Source of the DNA: Bacillota bacterium
Lineage (GTDB): Bacteria > Bacillota > Clostridia > Acetivibrionales > DSM-1351
Length of the DNA stretch: 64,000 nt
Assembly (NCBI GenBank): GCA_023416275.1
Contig: JAEZIB010000102.1
Location: forward strand, 124,001-188,000
Reading direction: 5' to 3'
Below are positions 33,421-42,004 of this stretch, piece by piece. The notes under the pieces were generated by a model. That model made no database searches. It was not told the origin of the DNA and worked only from the letters and a program-made list of their open reading frames with translations. Position 1 is the stretch's first letter. Each line of letters opens with the position of its first letter. The position numbers and the translations under genes were made by a program.

Positions 33421-33446
33421 GTCCCTTACGAGGGACATTTTTTTTT
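33421..33446 (+). terminator. Orphan plus-strand terminator
   Basis: GTCCCT/AGGGAC with a TACG loop (33421-33436) is followed by A and nine T. No plus-strand gene ends here; TATAAT at 33379 might start a very short RNA. Confidence 0.6.
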
Positions 33447-33473
33447 GAAATTTTATAGAGAATATAAAGATTT

Positions 33474-33510
33474 ATAAAAATAATAAAGGAGCAGTTATTA
33501 GCTACTCCTT
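33474..33510 (-). terminator. Terminator of the small membrane protein gene
   Basis: On the minus strand AAGGAG/CTCCTT (33486-33491, 33505-33510), with extra AGC/GCT pairing, is followed by TTATTATTTTTAT. It lies 40 nt after the stop of the 33550-33909 gene. Confidence 0.65.
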
Positions 33511-33549
33511 ATACTAGACTAGATTAAATTAATGATTTCAGAAGATGAC

Positions 33550-33909
33550 TTACATTGCTCTTCCAGGAATGATTGCATCAACAATACCATAAACTACAGC
33601 ACCAATTAAGGCGCCAAAGAGTGTTATATTGTATCCTGGAACAAAAAACTTTATAGCGTATATGATAACAGCAGCTAGTAAAAAACCAGATATTCCTCTT
33701 CCAAATGGAGCAGCATTAATTCCTGAAATCATATTTACAAGCAAATCTAGAACAGCAAGAACAACTGCGGCAATTGCAAGTGAAAGCCATGACGAAATTG
33801 AAAAACCAGGTGTAAAAAATGCTGTTATTGCTAAAACTACTGCTCCAACAACCAAACGCAATAAAAACTGCCCAATACTGGATCGTTCCCTATGCTTAAC
33901 TTTTTCCAT
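33550..33909 (-). CDS. Phage_holin_4_2-type (PF04020) integral membrane protein
   Basis: A 119-residue protein with four hydrophobic helices (LLRLVVGAVVLAITAFFTPG, SWLSLAIAAVVLAVLDLLVN, GFLLAAVIIYAIKFFVPG, LFGALIGAVVYGIVDAII), the layout of the PF04020 family. Despite the family name, chromosomal copies like this are not thought to be lysis holins and their role is unknown. The N-terminus is basic and cytoplasmic. GAAAGGATAA precedes the ATG. It is monocistronic with its own terminator. Confidence 0.85.
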   Translation of the reverse strand: MEKVKHRERSSIGQFLLRLVVGAVVLAITAFFTPGFSISSWLSLAIAAVVLAVLDLLVNMISGINAAPFGRGISGFLLAAVIIYAIKFFVPGYNITLFGALIGAVVYGIVDAIIPGRAM

Positions 33910-34170
33910 AGTAAATTATCCTTTCTTGTTAGAGATATTTAACTACAGTATATTTTTCTCTTTATGCATAATAATATTCTGATAAGTTTTGGAAGGTTTT
34001 ATTTTTTGAATGATTTTTGTATTTATTACTCAACTATCCCATACAGAAAATCTATCGGTGTTCAAACTTATCAATGGTTTGTTGCCGAAATAGTTACTCG
34101 AATTAGTAATGGCTCATCTCAGTGTTTTTGCTGCCTTTCCACATTCACCATCCATGGTTCATGGTGTGCT

Positions 34171-34541
34171 AAAACCGACATCGTGTCGGTTTTCTAGCAA
34201 AAAACTTCAATTTGCCAACTAATTCATGCAATTATTTCTAATCCAACTTTCCATTGATAATTGATAAGTTGAACACCTATAATTCAACTGGAAAAGTTGA
34301 GTTTATTATATATAAAATTTTTATCAAGCAATTTTATATTTTCTATATTTGGAGATAATCATGCATTAGGATAATAAAAAGTGCAAACAATATAATCATA
34401 AAAATATAGGAAGGAGAGAGTTGCGTAAAATTTAAAAAGTCAAATACCATCAATTAATGATAACATTGTATCTATGGTTTGTTTTTTGAACACATGGTTG
34501 GTACAAAGTTTTTCTTCTAGATTATATCGGGAAAAACTTTG
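34171..34541. other. Gene-free stretch with hairpins upstream of the ferritin-like gene
   Basis: 33910-34582 holds no gene that I can support. Visible structures are AAAACCGAC/GTCGGTTTT (34171-34179, 34185-34193), a plus-strand terminator-like hairpin, and a perfect 11-bp inverted repeat CAAAGTTTTTC/GAAAAACTTTG (34504-34514, 34531-34541) 41 nt before the next gene, which may be regulatory. Confidence 0.45.
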
Positions 34542-34582
34542 AATTATATTGACTTTATAAATATTTGCGTAGCGAAATTATT

Positions 34583-34789
34583 ATGAATGAGAATGAAATA
34601 GAAATTACGACTTATGATAGGCTACTTAGAGCATGGGAGAATTCCATGGAGCTTGTTAGAGATTATGAAATGTATTCGAAAAGAATAGAGGATAAGAAAG
34701 TTAAGGATGTTTTTAAAGAGTTTGCTGAGGATGAAGGAATGCATGCATCTAAATTACGAAATATAATTTTGGATTACAAAAAACAGTAA
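34583..34789 (+). CDS. Small ferritin-like (rubrerythrin-type) protein
   Basis: A 68-residue two-helix protein (YDRLLRAWENSMELVRDYEM, VKDVFKEFAEDEGMHASKLR). The second helix has the E-x-E-x-x-H arrangement of ferritin-like diiron proteins and the first holds possible Glu ligands, so a dimer could build a four-helix diiron site as in half-size rubrerythrin relatives. Iron binding and peroxide reduction are inferred. The ATG at 34583 has no clear ribosome site. An upstream TTG at 34565 is also in frame. A perfect 11-bp inverted repeat lies upstream. Confidence 0.6.
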   Translation: MNENEIEITTYDRLLRAWENSMELVRDYEMYSKRIEDKKVKDVFKEFAEDEGMHASKLRNIILDYKKQ

Positions 34790-34820
34790 GCTTGAATAAG
34801 GTCAACAGATAAACAAATTA

Positions 34821-34868
34821 AAAATGCTTGAATTGTAATGGATAATTTGCCATCAATTCAAGCATTTT
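34821..34868. terminator. Bidirectional terminator
   Basis: A perfect 15-bp stem AAAATGCTTGAATTG/CAATTCAAGCATTTT (34821-34835, 34854-34868), with inner ATGG/CCAT, has T-rich flanks on both strands. It serves the ferritin-like gene and the convergent beta-propeller gene. Confidence 0.9.
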
Positions 34869-34966
34869 ATATTGAATAAAAAACTTAGCTTTAACTACTA
34901 ATTCCTGCGATTATTTCTGTTTATTAAGCACTGACTAAAATAATATGAATCAATTTTTTTTGTGAT

Positions 34967-37309
34967 TTACTTTAGCATTAGTGTATCTATTTTTTCCAAT
35001 GTTTTATAATTATATGAAGAGACAATGCCATCTTGAATGTAATAGAGCTTATCACCAATATATAAGTTGCGACGGCCATACGGTATATACGTGCCATAAA
35101 TTTCAGGCTGTATGTACTCCAAAATTCCTTTTAAATTAATTTTATTGTTAGCTAGATTAATTACTGCAGCACCTTGACGGTTGTTATTCGAAGTATCTGT
35201 AATAGATGCATCAAATACTATATTATTGTTATTTTTATCATACATAACAGCTTTATGATTATAGAAGGCTTCGGAATAGCTGCCTGAGTCACCAAGTACA
35301 TAGTTTGATATTTCTTTAGGCTTACCCATGTCTGATACATCAAATAAAGATAGCTTGATTCCTCCTTGCCTTGTACCAACTACAACTTCCTTACCGTTAG
35401 AATCTTTTTTATATATTTCATAAGTATCCTGCCCTATTCCCAAAATCAGGTTTTCTCCAACAGGGTGCAGATAATTGCTGAATCCGGGTATTTTTAGTTC
35501 TCCTGTTACTTTAGGATTCTTTGGGTCAGATAAATCAAATACAAACAGTGGATCCATTGTTCTATAGGTTACGATATATCCTTTGTCTCCCATAAAACGT
35601 ACCGAATATATCTGCTCACCCTTTGCTAAGCCTGTTACTGAACCGCAAATATTAAGAGAATTATCCAGCACGAACAGGTTGTTTTCACTATTCCAGGTTG
35701 TAGCTATTCTAAAATATCCATTGTATTCGTCCATTGAAAATTGATTTAATACATAACCATCTACTTTGCCAGAGCCGGCATACCCTATATTCATTTTGTC
35801 TATATTAAATTTGGTAATTGTTGATTGACCATTATAGTTATTACCCACTAAATAAAGGGATGAATTATTCATGTACATAATATGTCCGGAGGCTGCAATT
35901 GCTTCAACCTGGGTTTTTTCATTGTTGCTTATATTTATGGCAGATATTACTAAGTAGCCAAATGATTTTCCTTCAGGTAATATCATAATGTCATTAATAG
36001 GTAATGCTTCATGCTTATTGCTTACTATAGTATCTCTCATATAAGGCAGAACTATGTCGTTATACACGTAGGTGTTTGTTACTAGGTACACTATATCACC
36101 ATTTTTTCGGCTGGATTGATAGCCACCTTCCATTTCATGGCCTTTAATAAATTTTGGGTTCTGGTGGTCAGATATATCATAAATATCTACAAAGCTGTAG
36201 TTTTTATATCTATAAGGCATATATAGCTTTGCATCTGGAGCAATATCTGTAGTTGCTTGAATATCTTTTTCAATAGGAGTATTAGATGTAGATTTCTGTT
36301 CTGGCAAGGTGTTATTTTGAGTTTCATATCTGCTGCCCATTAAAACAAGGCGGTTTTCATCAATGTATATTTCAGCTACTGTTTTATTTTGTGGCAGCTT
36401 GATAACTGCTGACTCCTTTAAAGCTCCGTTGCTATCAGTGCTGACGATACGGACTGCATTGTTTCCAGAAATATAAATGTACTTTCCATCTGTTTTAACA
36501 ATATCAGCCTCATCAATTCCTTGTACCTGCGTATTTGTGGTGGAATAATCAGATGAGGAATTTGTCGCATCAGATTGAGCTGAATTGCTTACAGGGGAGT
36601 CTGCAGCTTTAGAGGCACCTGAATCTACATCTTCAGAAAATGTTACTAATAAACTGTCACGCCTAATACCCCACTGAGACATAACCGATTTTATCTGCTC
36701 AAGAGAGGTCGCTTTAACTGCAGCTCCTATTTTTTGCTTGATTTTGTCTGCAAGCTCTTTATTTTCTTTTAGCTTAATTTCAGAATTACTTATAGCAATT
36801 ATTTTGTTATAGTATGAAACCTTACGACCCAATATGTCTTCACATATTACTTTTATGGGCACCATTGTACGCTGGTTTAAAATAGAGGTTCTTGTATCAA
36901 GCTGAATCTCTTTTTCTGAAAAACCTTCCTTAATAATATATTTCTTTTCTCCTATTGGAAATATGTATTGCTTGCCGTTAGAGTTTATTACCGCTTTTCT
37001 TTGTGCTCCGTTATAGCTGACATCGGCCTTAAAATATTCTGATAGCGCACGCAGTGGAACTAATGTGCGATTGTCAATAACTGTAGCTGCAACGTCTAGA
37101 TTTTGTGGGTCTAAAGGTGAAATTTTGTCCTGTGAAAGTATAAGAGGACTTCCTACATAAAGATAGACATCACTGTATGTATAATTTTTTGCAGCTGTGT
37201 TTTCTTGAATTGGTAGAGCTAATGACTGACCTGAAGCAGGAAACACCATACTAAATAAAATTGAGATGGTAAGAGCCAAAAGGCTACCAGATATAAGTTT
37301 TTTTTTCAT
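34967..37309 (-). CDS. Secreted beta-propeller protein with stalk (CuAO-N-like) domain
   Basis: A 780-residue exported protein. A signal peptide (LISGSLLALTISILFSMVFP, cut near 28) is followed by a copper-amine-oxidase N-terminal-like stalk domain (about 70-185: VIDNRTLVPLRALSEYFKAD, LNQRTMVPIKVICEDILG), a Ser/Asp-rich linker and a C-terminal beta-propeller (about 260-780). The propeller opens with the family signature TNTQVQGIDEADIVKTDGKY. No catalytic residues are recognisable. The family (Pfam Beta_propel, PF09826) has no known biochemical activity; a wall or surface role is inferred. It is monocistronic. Confidence 0.88.
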   Translation of the reverse strand: MKKKLISGSLLALTISILFSMVFPASGQSLALPIQENTAAKNYTYSDVYLYVGSPLILSQDKISPLDPQNLDVAATVIDNRTLVPLRALSEYFKADVSYNGAQRKAVINSNGKQYIFPIGEKKYIIKEGFSEKEIQLDTRTSILNQRTMVPIKVICEDILGRKVSYYNKIIAISNSEIKLKENKELADKIKQKIGAAVKATSLEQIKSVMSQWGIRRDSLLVTFSEDVDSGASKAADSPVSNSAQSDATNSSSDYSTTNTQVQGIDEADIVKTDGKYIYISGNNAVRIVSTDSNGALKESAVIKLPQNKTVAEIYIDENRLVLMGSRYETQNNTLPEQKSTSNTPIEKDIQATTDIAPDAKLYMPYRYKNYSFVDIYDISDHQNPKFIKGHEMEGGYQSSRKNGDIVYLVTNTYVYNDIVLPYMRDTIVSNKHEALPINDIMILPEGKSFGYLVISAINISNNEKTQVEAIAASGHIMYMNNSSLYLVGNNYNGQSTITKFNIDKMNIGYAGSGKVDGYVLNQFSMDEYNGYFRIATTWNSENNLFVLDNSLNICGSVTGLAKGEQIYSVRFMGDKGYIVTYRTMDPLFVFDLSDPKNPKVTGELKIPGFSNYLHPVGENLILGIGQDTYEIYKKDSNGKEVVVGTRQGGIKLSLFDVSDMGKPKEISNYVLGDSGSYSEAFYNHKAVMYDKNNNNIVFDASITDTSNNNRQGAAVINLANNKINLKGILEYIQPEIYGTYIPYGRRNLYIGDKLYYIQDGIVSSYNYKTLEKIDTLMLK

Positions 37310-38099
37310 TTTAAGTTCATCCTTTCTATAGATATGGTTAATTAGATTATATAAATGTAAATAATTAGGGTTTGATTAACGCATGTAAACATGCACAGAT
37401 ACTGCTTTCTGTTAACATATTTTGCTCTATATATACTAAGCCTTTACAATAGTTAATTACAATTTTGCTCGTGATTCAAGAAATTGGTTAGTTAATTTAT
37501 TTCATTGTAAAAAACTCAACAGTTTGTAGGGGATTTTTGCTTAAGACTACTTACTGTTGCTTTTTCGATATAAATTCAAAGCTTCAATTATATTTCTGCA
37601 ATTATTTCTAACAAAGCATTGCTATTAAAGTAAGTATACTTTTATAGTTATATTCCTTTACCTTTTATAAGACTTCGTTTTTTGTTGTTAAAATTTAGTT
37701 TATATATTGATTTGATTGTGAAATAATATGTATATAAGCTTAGACGATAATTGCTTGGATTTGTTCCGTAAAATTATAAATTTGTTGCTACTTTTCATAA
37801 TGATAAATATTGTGTATTCTTAATATATAAATCTAGATATTGTTTAGTATTTACAAATTAATATAATTAACTTAAACTTCGCACATAAAAATCTAATGGT
37901 GCGATAGAACTATCAATGGTTTATTGAAATGGTTCATAAAGTGTGACAGCAGAAGAATTTGCACTTGCTGAACAAGTTGTATAAATACAACCTATAAAAA
38001 TACAACCGTAAATATAGAAGGATACTACTTTAGTTATCTCATAAATACTAAATTGTATTTATTTAGCAAACTAGCTTATAAAATTATTTGGCTTTTCAT

Positions 38100-38237
38100 A
38101 AAGTCAATTACGGTTGAAACCTTCGCCTTCCAGCATTTATTTGAAGGTTTCAACGGTTTGGGTTATAGGGCTTGTACTTCAGGAGGCTTTAGCCTCAAAC
38201 CCAAACTATTGGCTTTCAGCCGATAGTAATTGACTTT
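38100..38237. repeat. 138-bp terminal-inverted-repeat element with internal hairpins
   Basis: The element has 12-bp perfect terminal inverted repeats AAAGTCAATTAC/GTAATTGACTTT. Inside are a perfect 12-bp hairpin GTTGAAACCTTC/GAAGGTTTCAAC (38113-38124, 38143-38154), GTTTGGG/CCCAAAC, and GAGGC-TTTA-GCCTC. The homologous unit at 39.2 kb lacks it, so it seems inserted. It may be a MITE-like element or a structured RNA. Confidence 0.55.
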
Positions 38238-38451
38238 GATATTGCTGCCATACCTGATGCTACTAGGCTTTAAGCAGTGTATTCAACTGCAAAGTTTGAG
38301 AAATTAATATTTTTGAAAATAGGAGTTTTATATTACAATGGTTAACCGCAAATTCACTGGTACCGCTAGACACACAATAGTAGCCAGCTTTGCGAAGATA
38401 AATTATAAAGGGTTTACTAATTTTATATAGCTAAAAAAGGAGTGTAGGATT

Positions 38452-39078
38452 ATGAAGGTTATTGCTATTAACGGAAGTCCGCGTAAAAACGGAAATACCA
38501 GCCAGGCTCTGAAGGTTATGACAGATGAGCTGGAACAGCAGGGGATAGAAGTTGAAACAATTCAAGTGGGTCAACTTGATATTCATGGCTGTATCGGCTG
38601 CGGTTATTGTTGGACTTCAGATGAGCATCACTGTGTTTTCAAGGACGACATTGTTAATGAGACTGCGAAGAAAATGCGTGAAGCCGATGGATTTATTTTA
38701 TCTTCTCCAACCTATTATGCAGGAATAGCAGGAACTATGAAAGCTTTTCTTGACAGAGTGTTTTATACAAGCTCAGCTTATTTTAAATACAAGGTAGCAA
38801 CATCTATTTCTGTTGTAAGACGTGCAGGTGGTGTAGATGTGGTACATCAGCTTAATAACTATCTTAATTTGGCTCAGACAGTCATACCGCCTTCTCAATA
38901 CTGGACTGTAGCATATGGCAGGGAAAAAGGAGAGGTCCTTCAGGATGAGGAGGGCATTCAGACTCTTCGCAAAAATGCTAGGGCTATGGCATGGCTGCTT
39001 AAGACAATTGAAGCAGGCAAGGATAAAATTCCTGTTCCCATGGAAGAACAACGTGTCATGACAAATTTTATAAGATAG
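38452..39078 (+). CDS. NAD(P)H-dependent FMN reductase / flavodoxin-family protein
   Basis: A 208-residue flavodoxin-fold protein. The FMN-phosphate loop GSPRKNGNTSQAL is at residues 8-20 and SPTYYAGIAGTMKAFLDR is the isoalloxazine-side loop. A cysteine pair, GCIGCGYCW plus HHC, near residues 47-60 resembles the iron-sulfur flavoprotein subgroup (CxxCxxC...C), so a [4Fe-4S] cluster is possible. Likely role: NAD(P)H-dependent reduction of quinones, nitro compounds or iron. AAAAGGAGTG precedes the ATG. No partner gene or clear terminator is adjacent. Confidence 0.85.
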   Translation: MKVIAINGSPRKNGNTSQALKVMTDELEQQGIEVETIQVGQLDIHGCIGCGYCWTSDEHHCVFKDDIVNETAKKMREADGFILSSPTYYAGIAGTMKAFLDRVFYTSSAYFKYKVATSISVVRRAGGVDVVHQLNNYLNLAQTVIPPSQYWTVAYGREKGEVLQDEEGIQTLRKNARAMAWLLKTIEAGKDKIPVPMEEQRVMTNFIR

Positions 39079-39601
39079 TAATTCGATTTTTGCAATCAGT
39101 GGAACTTGTAATCAGTGATATAGGTATAGACTAAACGTGAATTAATCAAACTTCGCACATAAAAAACTATTTCTAACCCAACTTTCGAATGAAAAGTCGA
39201 GCTGTGCTCAAGTTTACCAAAGATTGTTGTTCAGTAAACTAACTATAAAATTATTTGACTTTTAATTTGATGTTGCTACCAAATCTAGTGTTACTTGGTT
39301 TTAAGCGGTATATCCAACTGCAAGTTTGAGTTAATTACTATAAGCTGAAAGACGATAACATTTGCCTAGATATCTAAGGTCAGAAGGCTAACAGCAACAA
39401 TAGCTTTGTTGTTCAAAATCCAACGGCTTAAAGTCAGCTGAAATGGCCTAAAAACTAGTTGATACATTTACCACATTGTCAAAAACCTATGAAGAACTGC
39501 GAAAGTTGAGATGGTATTCAATGAATTAATAAAATGCATATACCATACAGGCTGGCAAATAATTATTGCGTGCGAATTAAATATTAAGGGGGAACAAGTC
39601 C

Positions 39602-39652
39602 ATGTCGGTGAAATTAACAGATAAAATTAACCTAAAGGTATGCATGGACTAA
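39602..39652 (+). CDS. 16-codon leader open frame upstream of the rRNA methyltransferase
   Basis: A short frame starting ATG 39602 with a strong AAGGGGG 9 nt upstream; it ends six bases before the methyltransferase ATG at 39658 and encodes MSVKLTDKINLKVCMD. The downstream gene lacks a good ribosome site, so translational coupling is plausible. It could also be a false frame. Confidence 0.35.
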   Translation: MSVKLTDKINLKVCMD

Positions 39653-39657
39653 TTATA

Positions 39658-41052
39658 ATGAAGCAATTTTCTCAAAAAACATTATCAAAGAGTAAAATAT
39701 ATACAGTTGAAATAACAGGATTGACTCATGAGGGTCAAGGAGTAGGCAAGCTTGACGGTTTTGTTGTGTTTGTAGATGGCGCTCTTATCGGTGAGATAGT
39801 TGATGTTAAAATTATTAAACAGACAAAGAGCTATGCAGTGGGGAGTGTAGTGCAACTTCAAAAGCCTTCTGAGAAGAGGATTGAGCCTTTTTGTCCGGCC
39901 TTTGATAAGTGTGGTGGTTGCTCAATTCAACACATGTCATATGAGGCACAGCTGGAATTCAAGACAGATACTGTTCGTCAGAATCTTAAGAGAATTGGCG
40001 GACTTGATAATTTGCAAGTCAACAATGCTATTGGAATGGAGCAGCCGTTTCATTATAGAAATAAGGTTCAGTATCCTGTTGGAAACTGTGGTTCTGATGT
40101 AGTAGTAGGATTTTACGAAAAGGGTTCTCATAATATTATTGAAAGCAAGGAGTGCAATATTCAGCCACTAGAAAGCAATGAAATAAGAGACATTGTTCGT
40201 GATTTCTTTAAAGCAAATGGAATCAGTATTTATAATGAAAAGACAGGCAAGGGCTTTTTGCGTCATGTTATGGTCAGAAAGGGCTTTAAAACCAATGAAT
40301 TAATGGTTGTACTGGTGGTAAACGGTAAAAAAGTGCCTAAAGCAGACCAATTGGTAAAGCTTTTGTGTGATAGATATGAAAATATTAAGAGTATTATCGT
40401 TAATGTGAATACCAGAAACACCAATATCATTCTGGGTGATAAGAATACCTGCATCTATGGGCAGGAGTATATTTCAGATTATATTGGAAAATTCAAGTTT
40501 AATATTTCACCTCTGTCTTTTTTTCAAGTCAATCCTGTACAAACAGAGGTTCTGTACAATAAGGCTTTCGAATATGCGGGACTTACAGGCAATGAGACGG
40601 TTTTTGACCTGTATTGCGGAATAGGAACTATTTCACTCTTCTTATCGGAAAAAGCCAAAAAAGTTATTGGAGTAGAGATTGTCCCTGATGCTATTGTCGA
40701 TGCTAAAAGAAATGCTGAACTAAACGGTATAGAGAATGTTGAATTCTTGGTGGGTGAGGCAGAAACTGTAATTCCGAAGTTGTATGAAGAGGGAACTAAG
40801 GCAGATGTTGTTGTGGTTGACCCGCCAAGAAAGGGTTGTGAAGAGGGTCTACTGAAGACACTTGTTGACATGCAACCCCAGCGCATCGTATACGTAAGCT
40901 GTAACCCGTCCACGCTGGCGCGAGACGTGAAGTTTTTGTGTGAGAATGGGTTTGAGGCAAAATGTGTGCAGCCAGTAGATATGTTCCCGTGGACGGGGCA
41001 CGTAGAAGCGATAATTCTGATGACAAGATGTGGTTCTGAGGGGGAAAAGTAG
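39658..41052 (+). CDS. rlmD: 23S rRNA (uracil-C5) methyltransferase, RlmD/RlmCD (RumA) type
   Basis: A 464-residue SAM-dependent enzyme that makes 5-methyluridine in 23S rRNA. It has an N-terminal TRAM domain (THEGQGVGKLDGFVVFVDGA), iron-sulfur cysteines in FCPAFDKCGGCSIQH, a RumA-type RNA-binding part, SAM motif I VFDLYCGIGTISLFLS, VVDPPRKGCEEG, and the catalytic cysteine in VSCNPSTLARD. In Firmicutes such enzymes often modify two positions (RlmCD). ATG 39658 gives the usual short amino end; ATG 39640 is also possible. Its last 26 codons and terminator are repeated at 46956, marking a mobile-element integration site. Confidence 0.92.
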   Translation: MKQFSQKTLSKSKIYTVEITGLTHEGQGVGKLDGFVVFVDGALIGEIVDVKIIKQTKSYAVGSVVQLQKPSEKRIEPFCPAFDKCGGCSIQHMSYEAQLEFKTDTVRQNLKRIGGLDNLQVNNAIGMEQPFHYRNKVQYPVGNCGSDVVVGFYEKGSHNIIESKECNIQPLESNEIRDIVRDFFKANGISIYNEKTGKGFLRHVMVRKGFKTNELMVVLVVNGKKVPKADQLVKLLCDRYENIKSIIVNVNTRNTNIILGDKNTCIYGQEYISDYIGKFKFNISPLSFFQVNPVQTEVLYNKAFEYAGLTGNETVFDLYCGIGTISLFLSEKAKKVIGVEIVPDAIVDAKRNAELNGIENVEFLVGEAETVIPKLYEEGTKADVVVVDPPRKGCEEGLLKTLVDMQPQRIVYVSCNPSTLARDVKFLCENGFEAKCVQPVDMFPWTGHVEAIILMTRCGSEGEK

Positions 41053-41078
41053 GGTTCGACCACAAGATGTTGTGGTTT
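40975..41078 (+). repeat. Left attachment repeat in the methyltransferase 3' end
   Basis: A 104-bp segment repeated at 46956-47059 with ten mismatches. It covers the last 26 codons, the stop and the terminator. A 29-bp identical block, 41013-41041, is the likely crossover core. Confidence 0.85.
41060..41078 (+). terminator. Hairpin after the methyltransferase gene
   Basis: CCACAA-GATG-TTGTGG followed by TTT; the same hairpin is preserved in the second repeat at 47041-47059. The U-tract is short. Confidence 0.6.
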
Positions 41079-41215
41079 GAGAGGTCAAAATTGGAAGGAT
41101 TTAGGATAAAAATGTCATCTGTCTGGGGCCTGTTTTTTAGGCAAAAATATAGATGACAAAGATAATTTCTATAAAATTTAGAGTTTTTACATGATATAAC
41201 GAGGCAAGAAAATGT

Positions 41216-41346
41216 CCCCCACTTCTATAAGTGGCGGGTATCGCATTGATTTTCAGGCGGTGAGAATATCTCCCGCCTCGATGAAACGCCGCTGATGTAA
41301 TGAAATTTTTCTACAATCGAAAAATTTCATTTTGAATCTAGGCGTT
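41216..41346 (+). other. Three consecutive strong hairpins before the frameshifted gene
   Basis: Hairpin 1 is CACTT/AAGTG with flanking CCC/GGG (41216-41238). Hairpin 2 is AGGCGG/CCGCCT with inner GAG/CTC (41255-41278). Hairpin 3 is AACGCC/GGCGTT enclosing AATGAAATTTTT/AAAAATTTCATT (41285-41346). The first resembles subterminal hairpins of IS200/IS605 elements. The role is unknown; a structured leader RNA is also possible. Confidence 0.45.
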
Positions 41347-41362
41347 ATAAAGAGGGGTTGCC

Positions 41363-41790
41363 ATGAAGGAAGTAATTCGTAAAAATATTGTGGATTTACC
41401 TTACAGTTTACATGATTCCAGAGTAAATAAAATGAGAATTGAAGATAAAAGAATTGTAATGCATTTCAGCGAAGGGTTTTTTAAGCCAATGAATAATGAC
41501 TGCTTGTCTGTTAAAGAGAATGCGGTGATAAGTATTAATGGTTTGGATCTAGACTTTTGCTATGTATATCTAATAAATACAGTGGGCGGTTGTGGGAAAT
41601 TTATAGGTGAAAAATTTAGCTTAGTAGAATTTGTAAATCGTTTTCTAATATTGATTTTGAAATTGTCGATGAGACTTATGGTTACAATCAATCAAAGTTT
41701 TCTGGCTACTTATACAACGATAAAGAAATTAAAGAATGCATTATTGAGATTTATCACTTTGGTGATATGAAGTATATTGTAGAAGCTTAA
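41363..41790 (+). pseudogene. Frameshifted unknown protein
   Basis: The frame from ATG 41363 (GAGGGG upstream) reads well to VEFVNRF near 41645. It then changes to low-complexity hydrophobic sequence, while the next frame continues sensibly as NIDFEIVDETYGYNQSKFSG to a TAA at 41788. One missing T in the T4 run near 41645 explains this. The restored product has ~142 residues, starting MKEVIRKNIVDLPYSLHDSR. I do not recognise the family by name; N-terminal LHDSxV patterns occur in small hypothetical proteins of Firmicutes. It is either a real mutation or a base-call error. Confidence 0.65.
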
Positions 41791-42004
41791 AGTTATTAGT
41801 ATTAGACGTTTGCAAAATGAAAATTGATGAAAATGTGGATAATTTTTTAAAAAATTGACTTTTTCAATGAAGTTATGCAATGTCCAGGTCTGGAATAAAA
41901 ATACAAGTGAAAGACAAAATAGTTCATCTGCAAAGTCTGTATTATCAATGGTTGCAGCATTCTGCAATCGACTAAAGTTATTAGTATGAAAAGGAGGGAT
42001 GGGC

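Larger units (their letters stand above)
37873..39327. repeat. Duplicated intergenic unit flanking the flavin reductase gene
   Basis: The 1,142-nt gap 37310-38451 and the gap 39079-39601 contain no genes but share diverged segments in the same order. These are AAACTTCGCACATAAAAA (37874-37891, 39148-39165), TATAAAATTATTTG (about 38079 and 39241) and a ~66-bp block (38232-38299, 39264-39327) ending in CAACTGC...AAGTTTGAG. The flavin reductase gene lies between the two units. Confidence 0.5.

Noticed and set aside
33550..33909. Phage lysis holin or prophage marker
   Set aside because: The family name contains holin, but the gene is chromosomal, stands alone and has no phage neighbours.
33964..34197. 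77-codon plus-strand open frame
   Set aside because: No ribosome site, odd composition, and it runs into a terminator-like hairpin.
41053..41078. tRNA-like TTCGA sequence after the methyltransferase gene
   Set aside because: Only a GGTTCGAC string next to a simple hairpin; no cloverleaf can be drawn. No tRNA gene was found in the window.
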